Notes: generated by a model not told the origin, from the sequence alone. A DNA stretch of 64,000 nt from Miscanthus floridulus (GCF_019320115.1 NC_089583.1:78307739-78371738); one strand, 5' to 3'. Shown: positions 1 through 12,060, counted from the first letter of the stretch. A program made the numbers and translations.

Positions 1-896
1 TCGCGAGGAAGAAAAGCGATGAACGGCGGTTCTCGGTGAAGTCAAGCTACAAGGGCTGGTTGGCTGGGTGCGCAAGGAACAAGCAGAGCTACAAAGGGCT
101 TTGCTGTGACTGGAACGGCGCTACGGCATCGGTGCGAGCTCGCCGGAGTTGGGTAGTGGCGACGGGAAAAGCAGAGGAAGGAGAAAGAACGACGACGACG
201 GCGTTCCGACCTTTATAGTGTGGCAAAGAAGCAAGGAGACAACACGCAGTAGCCTATTCATGCCAGCACAAAGCCGAAGAAGGCCACGAGCACGCCTGGA
301 AGCCAGAGGAAGCTCGCCGGCGGTGACAGCTGCCCGATGGCACTGTTTGCCATAATTATAGAATTGCCACTCATTTTAAATTCTCAAATTACTCCCAAAT
401 TTGTATGGCAACTCAAAAATCTCCAAAAATAAAAGTTGTTCCAAATCCAAAGTTCTACAACTTTGCTTTTATACCCATACCCAAATTTAGTCTACATTTT
501 GAAATGCTAGCTTAAATTCAAAAAGGGGACATTTCAAGAATTTATGCCTTTTCAAATTACTTCAAATTTTACATAACAACTTTGAAAACTCCAAAAACAA
601 ACTTTGTATAACTTGACAAGCTCTACACTTTTGCTTTTAGGCTCAACCCCAAAATGTGCTTAGATTTTGAAATGGGTTTTTCCAGGGTAAAATTAAATGT
701 TGAAATCAGGGTTTTCGAAAATTCAAATTAATACAAAGATTTTTAACTCAATTCAAGCCATACAAGTCAACACATATAACATAAAGGTAAACTTGTTTTA
801 GTGTATGCATATCAAAATTTTCTCTAACACATGAATGATGTGCTATGCATATGATGACATGGCATATTTTAGTATTTAAACACCCGAGGTGTTACA
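1..896 (-). mobile_element. Partial LTR of a minus-strand LTR retrotransposon
   Basis: The segment ends at 896 in GTGTTACA, which on the minus strand is a canonical TGTAACACC LTR start. Its AT-rich part (about 560-720) resembles, in order and spacing, the end of the LTRs at 17.4-24.5 kb, including a short block on 'tgacaagctctacacttttgctttt'-type sequence. This places it in the same broad family, strongly diverged. A TATA-like CTATAAAGG lies on the minus strand near 208-220. The GC-rich first 350 bp gives only short overlapping frames and I recognise no protein. The other end lies outside the window, so a solo LTR cannot be told from a full element. Confidence 0.55.
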
Positions 897-1103
897 GTTA
901 TACACATTGTGCCAACGATTAACATTTACAATGTCTGACGCAAGTGCAATCATTCAGAATAGAAATACACTAATAAGTTACTAAGTTATTTATGGTATTT
1001 CATATGTTTCGTGGATCAGTTGGAGGCCATTGTGCATTTCACTGTCAATGGCAAACAAATCTGACGTTAGGAGCCGCATCCACTCCTAGCAATAGGACAT
1101 GGC

Positions 1104-2597
1104 CTACTCCTTTGTGGGTTGCGCATCGAACAACCAATGGCATAGCCCAGTCCATTTCTCCATGAAGTGCTTTAGGACCTTCTTCATCATCGACTTTGGT
1201 GACACGACTGGCTTCCACCTAGTGATGAGCATGTGGAACATGTTGTACCCTTCATTCGGTGGGACGACACTAATGGCAATGAACCATGATGCCAAGCGTG
1301 ATACAACAAGCTTGTTGATGAATGGCGTCCACAAATCGGTCCCACCAAAAGTGAGCTCATACTACAGCACTATCTTGTCATGAAGAACCACCTACACAGA
1401 GCACCCTGCTAATCTTTTCTAGGGAACTCACCTTGTAGGAGGTCTAGAATTTTTTGGGGCAAAATCTCGGACGCCCACCTCATCAGGTGGTCAACCCACG
1501 CGTCTGTTGTTGTCATTCCTCCCGGCGGTGGCTTGTTATAGACATTTCCAAGTCCGCGCTTCAAGTAAGGAATGATGACACCATCGACCCACCCATTCCA
1601 AATGTCAGGCCAAGCCGCTTGCTTCCATGGCAGCACAATGTAGTAATTTTTGTGTGTGTTTTCACCAGTACACTTTGATAGGAACTTCTGGACCCAGTAA
1701 GCACCTTGGTGAGCATCGGCTTTAGCAAGTCCCAGTTGATGGTCGACATCCACGGCTGTAGAAATACGTTAACTAGAACAATCTCCTAGGAAGCATCATA
1801 CCTATCGGATAGTCCGGGCAGCACTACATCATGTAGGAATTCCCTAGCATGAGGGAACTCTGGTGGTAGGTTGTGCAAGAACTGTACCAGTTGTTCCTAC
1901 TATAGGAACCTAGTGGGAGTCAATGTCTCCTTCAACCATTTCATAATGGGGTCGACCACCAGTTCAATGAGCAGCCTAGCATACGGTGAGGAGGCAGACC
2001 CGTCGTCCAAGAGTATGTACTTGAGCTTGCTCACCACATCCATCTTCCTATTTAGCTGCTCCAGCGGATCATACCATGTTAACTGCTTGAACATCTCCTT
2101 ACGATAGGGACCAACATCTTGCGCGTTGTGTCTGGTAGGGACATCTCCTTGTAATAGGAGGGATACTCAATCATCAACTTCATGAACTCACTAATAACCG
2201 TATCCAAGATGACCTCGGTGTGGCTCTCCTACGGACTTGGTGGTTGCATGACCTCATCATCATGATGACTCAAATTGCTTGCGCCCTCATCATCAGATGA
2301 GGTTGAATCATTGGAGGGATTATTGGCTACAAGGATGATATAGGAGGCATTAGTGTCATCGGTGTCGAGACTCGAGTACCTATGGTGCAATCACACCTGG
2401 ATGAGGTTGGCATCCCCTTGGTGGTGTAGTCTGAGGCTATGGCCAACACTGTAGCCCATGCGTTCCATTATCCGGTGAACCGCTAAGTTGTTCGCAGCAA
2501 TAGTCATTGGCACCATCGGATAGGGCGACACTCGATGCACGTCCAATGGAGTGGAATGGCCAAACCATGATGCCAGGCCCCGAGAGACAAATTGCAC
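1104..2597 (-). pseudogene. TFIP11/STIPL-like (septin and tuftelin-interacting protein 1 homolog) pseudogene
   Basis: Read on the minus strand, three separate open pieces appear in the order of a TFIP11-family protein. At about 2400-2590 there is a degenerate G-patch (RIMERMGYSVGHSL, then HHQG). At 1900-2094 lies the start of the GCFC domain (WYDPLEQLNRKMDVVSKLKY, then LLDDGSASSPYARLL). At 1409-1753 lies a later GCFC block (LPWKQAAWPDIW, IIPYLKRGLG, MRWASEILPQ). The family acts in spliceosome disassembly with the DEAH helicase Prp43. Stops and frameshifts separate the pieces and no start is preserved, so this is a broken copy. I see no splice sites, but the decay is too strong to say whether it was a retrocopy. 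Its neighbours are transposon remnants, so capture by an element is possible. Confidence 0.6.
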
Positions 2598-3234
2598 CAG
2601 TCACCTATAATTGATGGCAGCAATGGGCATGGCATCCTCTTCGGCAACCATGACACCATCAGCATCAACAACCATGGTGCCACCAGCATCGATAATCGTT
2701 GTGCCATCAGCATCGACAACCGTGGCACTAGGGACAATGCTAGTGTTGTGCTCTACTGGCGCTGTATGCTAAATGTTGTCATCGGTGGGCTCGTCAGAGG
2801 CTATGGGAAGCGGCGATAGTCATGTGGATGGATGTCACAACAAAGTGGGTGGTGAAAGAAGTTGTGCACTACTAACTTTTTCACTTAAGTACGGGAATGT
2901 GTTGCAGCAGTTCCAAACACTGGATGGAGGATGATCAGTAACTATTGCATCAATGCGGTTGAATTGACATAGGGCCACGTCCATCACATTGCCATGGGCA
3001 TGGCAACCATCAAAGTTCACCCTTTCTGATTGGAGGACGTGGGTCTATAGCTCTTGAGAATTTTGGGACCTTAAGACAGTCCAACCCAATGAAATATAGA
3101 CACTTTGGCTCACTACAAGTCGATGAACAATGAAATACAGTGCTGGCAACTATTAGGGGCTATCCAACTAGTCCATAGAACCCAACTATCAGGGGCTAAC
3201 AACTAGTTCTAGTCTATAGAACCAAACAATTAGT
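2598..3234. other. Intergenic stretch without recognisable gene
   Basis: About 2620-2730 carries short degenerate GC-rich repeats of the form 'accatcagcatcgaca', which create overlapping low-complexity frames. The rest shows no coding or structural signal that I can support. It separates the TFIP11-like pseudogene from the zf-XS-like fragments. Confidence 0.4.
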
Positions 3235-3594
3235 TTGCTCACCATCGCCGGATCCACTCCCCACATGGGTAGGTCACCTGCACCATCATGGTCTCCCTCA
3301 CCATCCATCGAGGCTGAGGCCGACAACAAGGCCGACATCTTGGCTGAGGCTGAGGCCATGGCTAACATCTTAGTTGAGGCCAAGTCTGACGGCTCTCCGA
3401 GCTACATCACGACAGACTCAGAGGATGATTGTTTGCATGGCTACGCAACGCCAGTTCTCCTAGGCCTGAATCTATTCTTGTGCATCAGCCCATATGGCAT
3501 TCTAGTGTGCCCCGTCTGCCCCAAACGTAAGGCCCATGGTTGGAGCAAGGCCAATGCTAGGGTGCATGTGCTGGCGAGGGCACATGCCCCCTAG
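3235..3594 (+). pseudogene. zf-XS-like protein fragment, copy 1
   Basis: The 119-codon frame starts with a Pro/Ser-rich stretch and an Ala/Glu-rich stretch. It ends in an acidic block (TTDSEDDCLHGY) followed by LVCPVCPKRKAHGWSKANAR and HVLARAHAP. The CPxCPxxxxHGW...A..HvLa.A arrangement resembles the zinc finger (zf-XS) in front of the XS domain of SGS3/IDN2-type RNA-directed DNA methylation proteins. No XS or XH domain follows. It is paralogous to the frame at 5227-5478, which keeps a longer C-terminus. Either a small grass-specific zinc-finger family or a captured fragment would fit. The family call is tentative. Confidence 0.35.
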
Positions 3595-5870
3595 ATGGCA
3601 CCTATACCAACGACAAGAATGTTGCCCGCCATCACGCCTTGGCAAGGAACTAGGGCTAGATAGCCTAAAGGGGTCATTTGGTTGCACATGTTCATCATGG
3701 TGGAGAGGTTTCCTGGCTTCAACCAAGGTCGGTTTACCTTGTAGGAGTTGGATTTTGTTCGCACCTGTTGGTGCCCTTATTGCATGACTTGCGTAGAGGT
3801 GTGGGATGGCACTCCTCATTAGTAGTATCAAGTCATGTCAACATATGTAGTTAGGACTAGTTTGTTGCCAGCTACTATTAGAATTAGTATGAAGTCATGT
3901 TAACCATCTGTAGTTAGAAATAGTATGTCTAGGTAGTAGTTGGATGACTTTGAGTAGTGGGATGGCACTACTCTCCTCTTATTATTATGGCAGATGAAGG
4001 CATGGTTATGTAGGTTGAACTCGTATCGTTGCTCTAATCCACATATATATGAAGTCTGGTTTGCTGTTATCTTTCTATCTAGCAGCACTGATATCCTCTA
4101 ATTATGCATGTAATGTGCGCATTTGTGCAAACATTTTGGTTCACAAAGTATCGTTTACCATTACCTTTGTGCACATGTGATGGTTAGAGCATTGTAAACC
4201 TGAATGGGCCAGACATATCTCAATCCAACCATGCAAGGGTTGCTTTGTGCCTCGGTTTGGTGAACCAAACACATATCAATAGTGGTAGTAGTCATGAGTG
4301 GCTTTGATCTATGTTGAACCCAACTTGTCACTTTGCTCTCGGCAACCGCGCAAGGTATCTTTGAGAGGAGCAAGCTTGGCCTAAATGCATAATAGAGTAG
4401 CCATAGGTGTTGAAATTCTACTGCACACGTATCTATGGTGAACCCAACTCATCTTGTTTGCATGTATCTAATAAAATTTGTTGAACTTGCAACAACCATG
4501 CCGCAAGGAGTTCATTTGAACAAGTCTCACCTAGACAGAAAGTTCAATGGCCATACATTTGGTATCATCGTGTCGTCTCATCGGTTGGGTATGCCATTAC
4601 TCCTACATCTTTGGTCACACACACCTTCCCTAATGTAATACGGTTGCGATTCATGAGGTAGTGCGACGGCACCCAAGGCGACACGCAATGGTTTGGAAAA
4701 AATAAATCTTTATCTCGCTCCAATTCCAATTGTTTCATTCCACCTTGCATTGTGCAAAAGCCCTTGCCTCGCCTCACAAAGTCCCCACCTCTATCTCCCC
4801 ATCGGTTGCCATGAAGGTTGTTCCCATGAATTGCTATAGGTCCACATTGAATAAGGGTGGACCGGATCCAGTCCTCGCTTCCTCTAGTGGTCTAGTGGAG
4901 TCGAGGCAGATGGCGCACCCCGGGTTGTTCTCGGTAGAGGTGGTGCCGGTGTCTAGTCATGGGAGATTGGTGTTCCCATCGTGCTACCATAGGCTATCTC
5001 CTAGGTTGCCATTGCTCTCCCCAAAACCCTTGACGATGACGCTGACACCACCGACACTAGTGGTTTGCTTGCCACCGCCGGCCTTGATGTGGTCCCACTC
5101 ACCATCGCTAGGTCTACTCACCGCTGCCAAATCTGCTCCTAGCAGGAGCAGGTCTCCTCCACCATCGCGGTCCCTCTCACCATCCACCGAGATCATCAGT
5201 GAGTCCTAGGGTTCTCTAAGAACACCATGACGGACTCTGATGATGACCGTTTGCATGGCTACCCAATGCCTATCCCCGCGGGCCTGAATCTGTTCATCCA
5301 TGCCAGCTCATTTGGTGGCCTGGTGTGCCCCATTTGCCCCAACCATATGCCCCATGGTTGGAATGAGGCCAATGCTAGGGCGCATGTCCTAGCAAAGGCA
5401 TGTGGCCTCCGAGATGGCTACTACACCAAGGATAAGAACATTGTCCACCATCATGGCCTGGTGAGGAACCAGCGCTAGACAGACTGAAGGGATCATCCGG
5501 CTATGCTAGTTCTCCATGGCAGAGAGGTCTAGTATGTTGCCTTGTGTGAAGTCATGTTAATCATCTATAGTTAGAACTAGTATGTCTAGGTAATAGCTGG
5601 ATGCCTTTGAGTAGTGGGATGTTTACCATTATCTTCGTGCACACTTGATGGTTCGGGCATCGTCCATCTGACTGGACTAGATACTTCTCACTCTTGCCAA
5701 CCGCACAAGGATACCTTTATGCCTCGGTTTGGTGAACAAAAATGTATCAGTAGTGGTAGTAGTCATGAGTGGCTTTGATCTGTGGTGAACCCAACTTATG
5801 TCTTTGATAAAATTTATTGAATTTGCTAGAACCATGCAGTGAGGAGTTCATTTGAACAAGTGTCGCCTCA
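3240..5870. repeat. Diverged direct duplication, about 1.9 kb apart
   Basis: Several blocks occur twice in the same order. They are a 'caccatc..ggtc.ctctcaccatcca' block (about 3280 and 5160), the zinc-finger coding block (about 3410-3590 and 5225-5410), and a downstream block around 'tagtatgtctaggta' then 'tttgagtagtgggatg' (3893-3963 and 5551-5620). A further block runs around 'gtggtagtagtcatgagtggctttgatc' (about 4280 and 5753). Copy 2 has lost some intervening sequence. The arrangement indicates an old segmental duplication that included the zf-XS-like fragment and its 3' flank. Confidence 0.6.
5227..5478 (+). pseudogene. zf-XS-like protein fragment, copy 2
   Basis: This 83-codon frame opens with MTDSDDDRLHGY and contains LVCPICPNHMPHGWNEANAR, HVLAKACGLRDGYY and VHHHGLVRNQR. 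It matches copy 1 at 3235-3594 over the zinc-finger block and extends further. The CPxCP...HGW...AH pattern and the later H-x-x-L tail recall the zf-XS finger and the 'kakHlaLarYL' tail that follows it. The upstream Pro/Ser-rich region of copy 1 also has a counterpart, at about 5090-5205 in another frame. No XS domain follows. It is probably a non-functional fragment, and the family call is tentative. Confidence 0.35.
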
Positions 5871-6523
5871 ATCTAATGCATAATGGAGGAGGCATAGCTG
5901 TTTTATTTTTTTACTACACACACCAGATAGTCCGCTGCTATCCATTTGATCTCTCATCAGATAATAAAAAGTGTTGCCATCTCTAGCTAGCTGCTTACAT
6001 GCCTCTGCAAAACCAACCAAGAGAAATTGCTTATGAAAGCAACTCCTCTTCACTCTTCAGTCTACCCCATGACTATTGTGACTGTGTTTTTAGAGTGAAA
6101 TAACTACAGAGGCTTTCCTCCTACATTCAATTCACTATTGGCAACTACGCAAGGGTTGCTTTATGCCTCCGTTTGGTAAACCAGACATGTATCAGTATAC
6201 GTACTTGGCATGCTGGTCGAACTAATTAATGATCTCACCATAGTGGTTGAAGCATGCTGTGTGAAATGAATGCTTTATGTCAATGGCTTATGCAGTATAT
6301 ATGAACCTATAACAAGTACTAGTTCAAGGTTAATGTAGTCATGTACACAACAGATAGTCCGCATAGTGTAGTATTAACCTTGGTGGACAAAACCTATGTC
6401 TCCGCTGAAGCATTAGTCTATAACAACTAAGCATACCGAACATGTTCAGAATACAAAGCTAGAAATCCAAGGCCAAGTGCAGCTTTAGAATACATGTTTC
6501 CCAAAGATTATACATGAAATCTC
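5871..6523. other. Non-coding stretch between duplication and CACTA transposase remnant
   Basis: AT-rich sequence with no supported frame. It probably holds the 3' part of the CACTA element whose transposase starts at 6524, but I could not find a CACTA-type left terminus here. Confidence 0.35.
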
Positions 6524-7930
6524 CTATAAGTCATCGTCACCTCTAGACATGTGATCTCTGTCGCCACAGTTACTGTCATCACTACAATACTGGTTTCTAG
6601 TATCATCTTCATCCTCACTGCCTTCAAGTATGCCAACTGCTTCCCTGTTATCTCTTAGAAGGTCTTCTAAATTGGCTTCAATGACAGTGCATTCTCCATC
6701 ATGACTAGCTTTGTGCATAACCCAATCACTATCACCCAGCAGGACTTCATGCTCGTTGTTAGAACAATGACCATCTTGGTGCACTATAGTCTCTATTTCA
6801 TTCACGTCATACATATCCCTATGTTTGAACTTCCGCATGACCCGCCAATCTTTGCACAAGGAGGTGTCCTACAGATAAAAAATCTTCCTTGCCTATGTCA
6901 CAAGAATGAAAGGGTCATCCTTGTACCAGCATGATTTAATGTTGATGGATCTAAAATGTTCATCATTGTCAATGCTTGCAAACTTCATAGTGCCATCTAG
7001 ATTATACCAGTCACAGCACAGAAGAACCACTATCCTATGGCTTTGTACGTCGGAGTTATACATCAACTGAGTAACTTCTCTAAGGACACCATAAAATTCC
7101 ACTATTTGGCCTTCATGTGTGACGGCGGTCATGACACCATTGTCTGTGTACGCAGGGATTTCTCATGGTCAATAGTGATATACCTAACTCCATTAATATT
7201 GCAAGCTGCATAGACCCAACTCATGTATCAGGACCACATGACAGTGCATATAAACCTTCACTAACCTCTGTTGGTTTCTCTCTACGTAGCTCCTCGATCT
7301 ACACACAAACATGAAACCACTGTCACCACTAAGTTGTCATATAATTCTCCCAATGATCGACCTAACAGAACTAAAATATGCTAATCACGTACATGAGACT
7401 TAAACCACACTGGAAACTATGCTGCTAGCCTACTATCAACATCATCACTTGCCCCTTGTTCCTCCAAAATTTGTCTGTATATTCTGTAGCACATATAAGC
7501 ATTATTATTGGTAACATTTTGTTTGTAATATAGGAAACAGCAAATTAGCATATAAAAATCATACTTACTGCACATATGGTCCAACCTCGTCATAGTTATT
7601 AAGCACATACCAAGCTAGCTTATTAATTTCAGCTTTATCCTTGATGTCCTTTACTCTAATATGGATAATGGGCTTGGCACTATGCATGAAAACATAGGTC
7701 TCACCAGGTGTTGGCCCATCATGTGACATATTGTTGTCCTAGTTATATCTTGTTTTAACATCGTCCATGAACCTCTCCCAAAATGCCAACGTCTCACTTT
7801 CTAAGTAAGCCTCCACAATTGATCCTTCGGGCCTGGCCCTGTTCCTTAATAAATTCTTCAACATGCCTAGTCGTCGTTCTATTGGGTACATCCATCCATA
7901 TTGTACGGGTCCTCTAAGAAGTGTCTCGTC

Positions 7931-8203
7931 TGTAACATTCCGGTCCAGGGCTTAACAGGATTAATAGGATACTCATACCAATAAGTTGCAACTTCTTTTC
8001 CGGAAGCCCATCTACAAATAACTCTGAGGTTAAGCGTGCTTGGCCTGGAGCGATGGGTGACCGACCGGGAAATTCTTCCCGGGTGCGCACGAGTGAGGAC
8101 AAAGTGCGCAGAAAAGACCTGTGTTGGTCTGTGAGGGCAGTCTATATCCTAGAGAAGCTGTCAGATGTAAGCGGTCCCGGCCTCGGAGAGGCGGGACGTT
8201 ACA
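7931..8203 (+). repeat. 5' LTR of the TRIM element
   Basis: A 273-bp LTR with TG...CA ends, followed after three bases by the Met-tRNA primer-binding site at 8207-8219. Confidence 0.93.
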
Positions 8204-8407
8204 GAATGGTATCAGAGCCGACTCTCGCGGTTTCACGGGCGCGTGTGTCGTAGTTGCGCAGGCATGGTGCGCATGGCTGGTGTGGATCCGGCGTGGTCAC
8301 ACAGCATGGCACATGCGCTGGCTCTGGACACACAGACGTGGCCAAGAGAGGACGCTCCTGGCTTGGGATTGATCGACGAGGACGTCGATCTCTTAAGGGG
8401 GTGAGGA

Positions 8408-8680
8408 TGTAACATTCCGGTCCAGGGCTTAACAGGATTAATAGGATACTCATACCAATAAGTTGCAACTTCTTTTCCGGAAGCCCATCTACAAATAACT
8501 CTGAGGTTAAGCGTGCTTGGCCTGGAGCGATGGGTGACCGACCGGGAAATTCTTCCTGGGTGCGCACGAGTGAGGACAAAGTGCGCAGAAAAGACCTGTG
8601 TTGGTCTGTGAGGGCAGTCTATATCCTAGAGAAGCTGTCAGATGTAAGCGGGCCCAGCCTCGGAGAGGCGGGACGTTACA
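8408..8680 (+). repeat. 3' LTR of the TRIM element
   Basis: A 273-bp LTR preceded by the polypurine tract AAGGGGGTGAGGA and followed by the target duplication TCGTC. By eye there are three substitutions against the 5' LTR. Confidence 0.93.
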
Positions 8681-10560
8681 TCGTCAGGTAGACGGATAGC
8701 CAAGTGCACCATAACATCGAAAAAGGCTAGTGGAAAAATCTTCTCAAGCTTGCATAAGATGAGTGGGATCTCCCATTTTAGCTTTTCCATGACTTCTTTC
8801 CTCAGAGTTCTACTGCATAGTTGCCTGAAGAAGTTGCCAAGTTCTAAAATAGCTTCGTATACATCTTTGGGAACAAAACCTCTTAAGCCTGCAGGTATGA
8901 TCATCTAGACAAGGACATGGCAAGTATGCATTTTTAGCTTGCTAGCTACCTTGGTACCATCTGCACTTATGGATTTTGCTAGGTTGGCTGCATAACCATC
9001 TGGAAACTTGACACCTTTAAGGAACTTGCAAAATTCTGCTCTATGTTTTTATGTCATGACATAGAGAGCTTCTGGTAATTTAAGCGAGGTGCATTGCTGC
9101 ACACCGTGATATTGAGGCCTTATGTTCATATCATGCAAATCTAGCTAAGCGTTCGTTGTGTCCTTTGTCCTGCCCTCCACTTTCAGCAATGTCCAAAGAA
9201 TGTTTTCACATATGTTCTTCTCAATGTGCATGACATCAAGATTGTGTGGCAACAATAGGTCCTTCCAATATGGCAGCCCTCACCAAGTAGATTTTCGATT
9301 ATAAATCACTGGCTCTTCTCCACACTTTTGTTTCCTTTTTCCACCGTGCTTACCTGGGTAGACATCTTTCACCTTCTTGAGTTCCTCAAGGACCTCCTAT
9401 AAGGTGAACTTTTCCGGTGCATCTCGGTCCTCAGTTTCTCCATCAAAATCCAAGCTCTTCCTCCAAGGGTGATCCCTAGGAAGGTAATGACGGTGTCCAA
9501 GGTAGCCTAGCTTCTTTCTTAGGCTCCTTGATAATGGATTTTTGTCACAATAAATGAATGCATAATAACGTTTTGTAGTTCATCCTGACAAGGTACTCAA
9601 TGCTAGAAAATCATGTATGCACCAAAGCACGGCAGCGCATAGAGTGAAGCCTTTCTTATTATCACGATGTAGTACATGAAAAGTGTTGACACCCTTCCAT
9701 AGTTCTTTTAGTTCTTCTATAAGAGGCTCCAAGAATACATCAAAATCCTTTTCTAGAGAGGTTGGGCCCGGGAACAGTAGAGACATAAAGCAACTCGATG
9801 GGTTCACACATTCCCATGGTGGTAGGTTCAAAGGTGTTACAAGAATAGGCCACATACTATATGTCGAGCTAAAGTTGCCGAATGGATTGAAACCATTTGT
9901 GGTGATGGCAAGCCTCAAGTTCCTTGGTTCATCTACAAAAGTTGGGTGCTTTCTATCAAAGTCCTAACATGCATCCCCATCTGTTGGATGGCTCATTTCA
10001 TCGGTATTCATCTCTCGCTTAGTCTCATCCCATTCAGCGTCTATTGCTGTTCCTCGAGCAACAAAAATACTCTGCAACATTGGTATTAGAGGAAAATGCC
10101 TCAAAACCTCATGAGGAACCTACCTGCTACCATCTGCATCCTCCCATCTAGACTCTTTGCATTTTGGGCATGCTTGCAATTCCTCGCAATCACCCCAAAA
10201 CAACACATAGTTGTTCTTGCACACATGGATACCTTCATAACCTTGTCCCAATTCTCGAATATATTTGTGTGCCTCCTCACATGATTTTGGTATGTTGCTA
10301 CAAGGGAATGCATTTGACAGCAATGCCAATAGTGCATCAAAATAGTTGTTGCTAACTTGATAGTGGGACTTGACATAGAACAACCTAACAAGGAAGGAGA
10401 ATCTTGAGAAGGTAGATCCAGAAGAAACTGATTGCTTCAACTCATCCAACACTCTTTCAAACTTTGGGACTCTTCCAGCCCGCTCTTTAGATGTCAACAG
10501 GTTTTGAACTAAATCACCAAAATTTGGTAATATGCTATCATCGCGGTCCTCCTACTTCTC

Positions 10561-11424
10561 CGCCTCTGCAATCCAACCATCATGATGAGATCCATGCACA
10601 TTTGATGGCTCTATAACGTCAATACCTCCTCCCTCTTCCCCATGATGAATCCATGTGTTGTATGTGGGTGACATTCTATGTATAAGTAAGTTATCCTTCA
10701 CCTCATGCCAAGTTTTAACCACCTAGTTAAGACAGTGTGTACATGGGCAAGGGATCTTTTGCTCTGGGTATTTTTGTTTAACCATATCCTTGAACTCTTC
10801 AACTCCTATGATGAACATTGGCAAGAATGGTTTGCCAATAGAAATCCAGGATTTCTCCATCTATTGCAGCAAAAGTATGCAAAGTCCATTAGAGTTTCGA
10901 CCATTGGGTGGACAATGGCAAAACTAGCATTAGAACAAAGCATACAGTGTTCAAGAGCACTAATATGTGCATTTGTTCATATCATACTATGGGATAGTCT
11001 AGTTTTCTATTTTTGTGTGACAAAAGCATTGATTTCAATTGAACTTTATACAGAATAGCCTTTCTTTATGTGTTCTTTACATTATCATGTACAGAAAATG
11101 GAGTTCTATAATCATAGAAGAAGGTACTCATACCATTGTTCTATGAACTAGCATGGCTCAGCTACAAGCCACCTCTGCCATGGCATACACCTGATCATGT
11201 GGGCACCAATGCCGCCACGCTCCACTAGGAGAGCCCCACCATGCCACCAAAAGGACACCTGAGCCACCATAGCAGACCGGGGATCCTCTGCCTCCGCCTC
11301 TAGGTGATATATCCAATTGCAGGTCTAGCGGGCACATATTTGTTTCCACTTGCAGGGGATATATCCAATTTAGGTCAACCTATAGGGCATCCGCATAGCT
11401 AATAGGATACTATAGCGACTCCAA
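10561..11424. other. CACTA 5' region without recognisable coding sequence
   Basis: The sequence lies upstream, on the minus strand, of the TNP2 remnant. Short frames exist but show no known motif. It probably includes the N-terminal exon and leader of the decayed transposase, but no signature could be confirmed. Confidence 0.35.
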
Positions 11425-11535
11425 AGAGATGTTAGCACAGCCAGACATCTAATGCAATGGTAAAAATGCTCCAATCCTTGGTCTAGATCCCGAGTTCGAC
11501 TCCTAGGTATCGGACCTTTTGTTGAAAAATTACAG
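11425..11535 (+). mobile_element. tRNA-derived SINE-like sequence
   Basis: The segment has an internal RNA polymerase III promoter layout. An A-box-like 'aatgcaatggta' lies near 11,451, and about 40 bp downstream is a good B box, GAGTTCGACTCC (11,492-11,503). T-rich sequence then follows. The spacing and the text around the B box are typical of plant tRNA-derived SINEs. A poly-T/A tail and target duplication were not clearly resolved, so the limits are approximate and it could be a truncated head only. Confidence 0.45.
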
Positions 11536-11559
11536 CACACATGGTACAAGTGACACGCA

Positions 11560-12060
11560 AACCATTGGGTCCCATAGGTCAGATGGAGATGGAGAAAGGT
11601 CCCACAAGTACACATGACACGTAAGCCATTAGGTCCCACAAGTTGGTTGCAGAAGGACCGAGCGGAGACTTTTTTGATGAATTGCAAGTGTCAAGTGACA
11701 CGCAAGCCGTCGGGTCCCATAGGTCAGATGGAGATGGGCCATCAGGTCCCACAGGTTGGATGGAGATGGAGAGCGGTCCCACAGATACACGTGACACGTA
11801 AGCGGTTGGGTCCCATAGGTCGAATGCTGAAGGGTCACGTAGGTACATGTTGGATGGAGAAAGGACCGAGCAAAGACTTTTATGACAAATTACAAGCGTC
11901 ACAGATGAGTAACTATAGGTCCTATAGGTACACATCAGATGGAGAAGGGTCCCATAGGTACATGTCGCATGGAGAAAGGATCGAGCGAAGACTTTTATGA
12001 CGAATTGCAAGCATCACGAATAAGTAACTGTAGGTCCCACAAGTACATGTCGAATGGAGA
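11560..12060. repeat. CACTA subterminal tandem repeat array
   Basis: Short degenerate units around 'ggtcccataggt' or 'ggtcccacaagt', followed by 'gatggagaa(agg)', recur many times. Longer units of about 120 bp ('gaccgagcgaagacttttatgacgaattgcaag') appear three times near 11,660, 11,860 and 11,965. In CACTA elements such subterminal arrays are the transposase binding sites. Their position just inside the terminus at 12,399 supports that role here. Confidence 0.6.

Larger units (their letters stand above)
7931..8680 (+). mobile_element. TRIM (terminal-repeat retrotransposon in miniature)
   Basis: Two 273-bp direct repeats (7931-8203 and 8408-8680) each begin TGTAACATTCCGG and end GGACGTTACA. 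By eye they differ at three positions. Directly after the first, at 8207-8219, stands TGGTATCAGAGCC, the initiator Met-tRNA primer-binding site. Just before the second is a purine run (TTAAGGGGGTGAGGA), the polypurine tract. The 204-bp internal region has no coding capacity. TCGTC flanks both sides (7926-7930 and 8681-8685), a perfect 5-bp target duplication. The element depends on another retrotransposon's proteins. Its host sequence is the DUF4218 part of a CACTA transposase on the opposite strand. The near-identical LTRs imply a fairly recent insertion. Confidence 0.95.
6524..10560 (-). pseudogene. CACTA TNP2-type transposase pseudogene
   Basis: Minus-strand pieces follow TNP2 order. At 10,120-10,497 is the region before the catalytic domain, ending in the C..CGDC-like block (FWGDCEELQACPKCKESRW). 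At 9,580-9,918 is part of Transposase_21 (TTNGFNPFGNFSSTYSMWPI). At 8,638-8,904 is the start of DUF4218 (LRGFVPKDVYEAILELGNFF), continuing after the TRIM as LLRGPVQYGWMYPIERRLG. At 6,893-7,132 and 6,524-6,859 is DUF4216 (CDWYNLDG and SCWYKDDPFIL, then CKDWRVMRKFKHRDMYDV). In an active element it would bind the termini and catalyse excision. Multiple stops interrupt the frame, and 7,140-7,610 may be intronic. The 750-bp TRIM splits DUF4218. It is non-functional. Confidence 0.75.

Noticed and set aside
2866..2880. 'cactactaac' as left terminus of the degraded CACTA element
   Set aside because: It lacks the following TAGAAA, subterminal repeats and the expected TTA target duplication.
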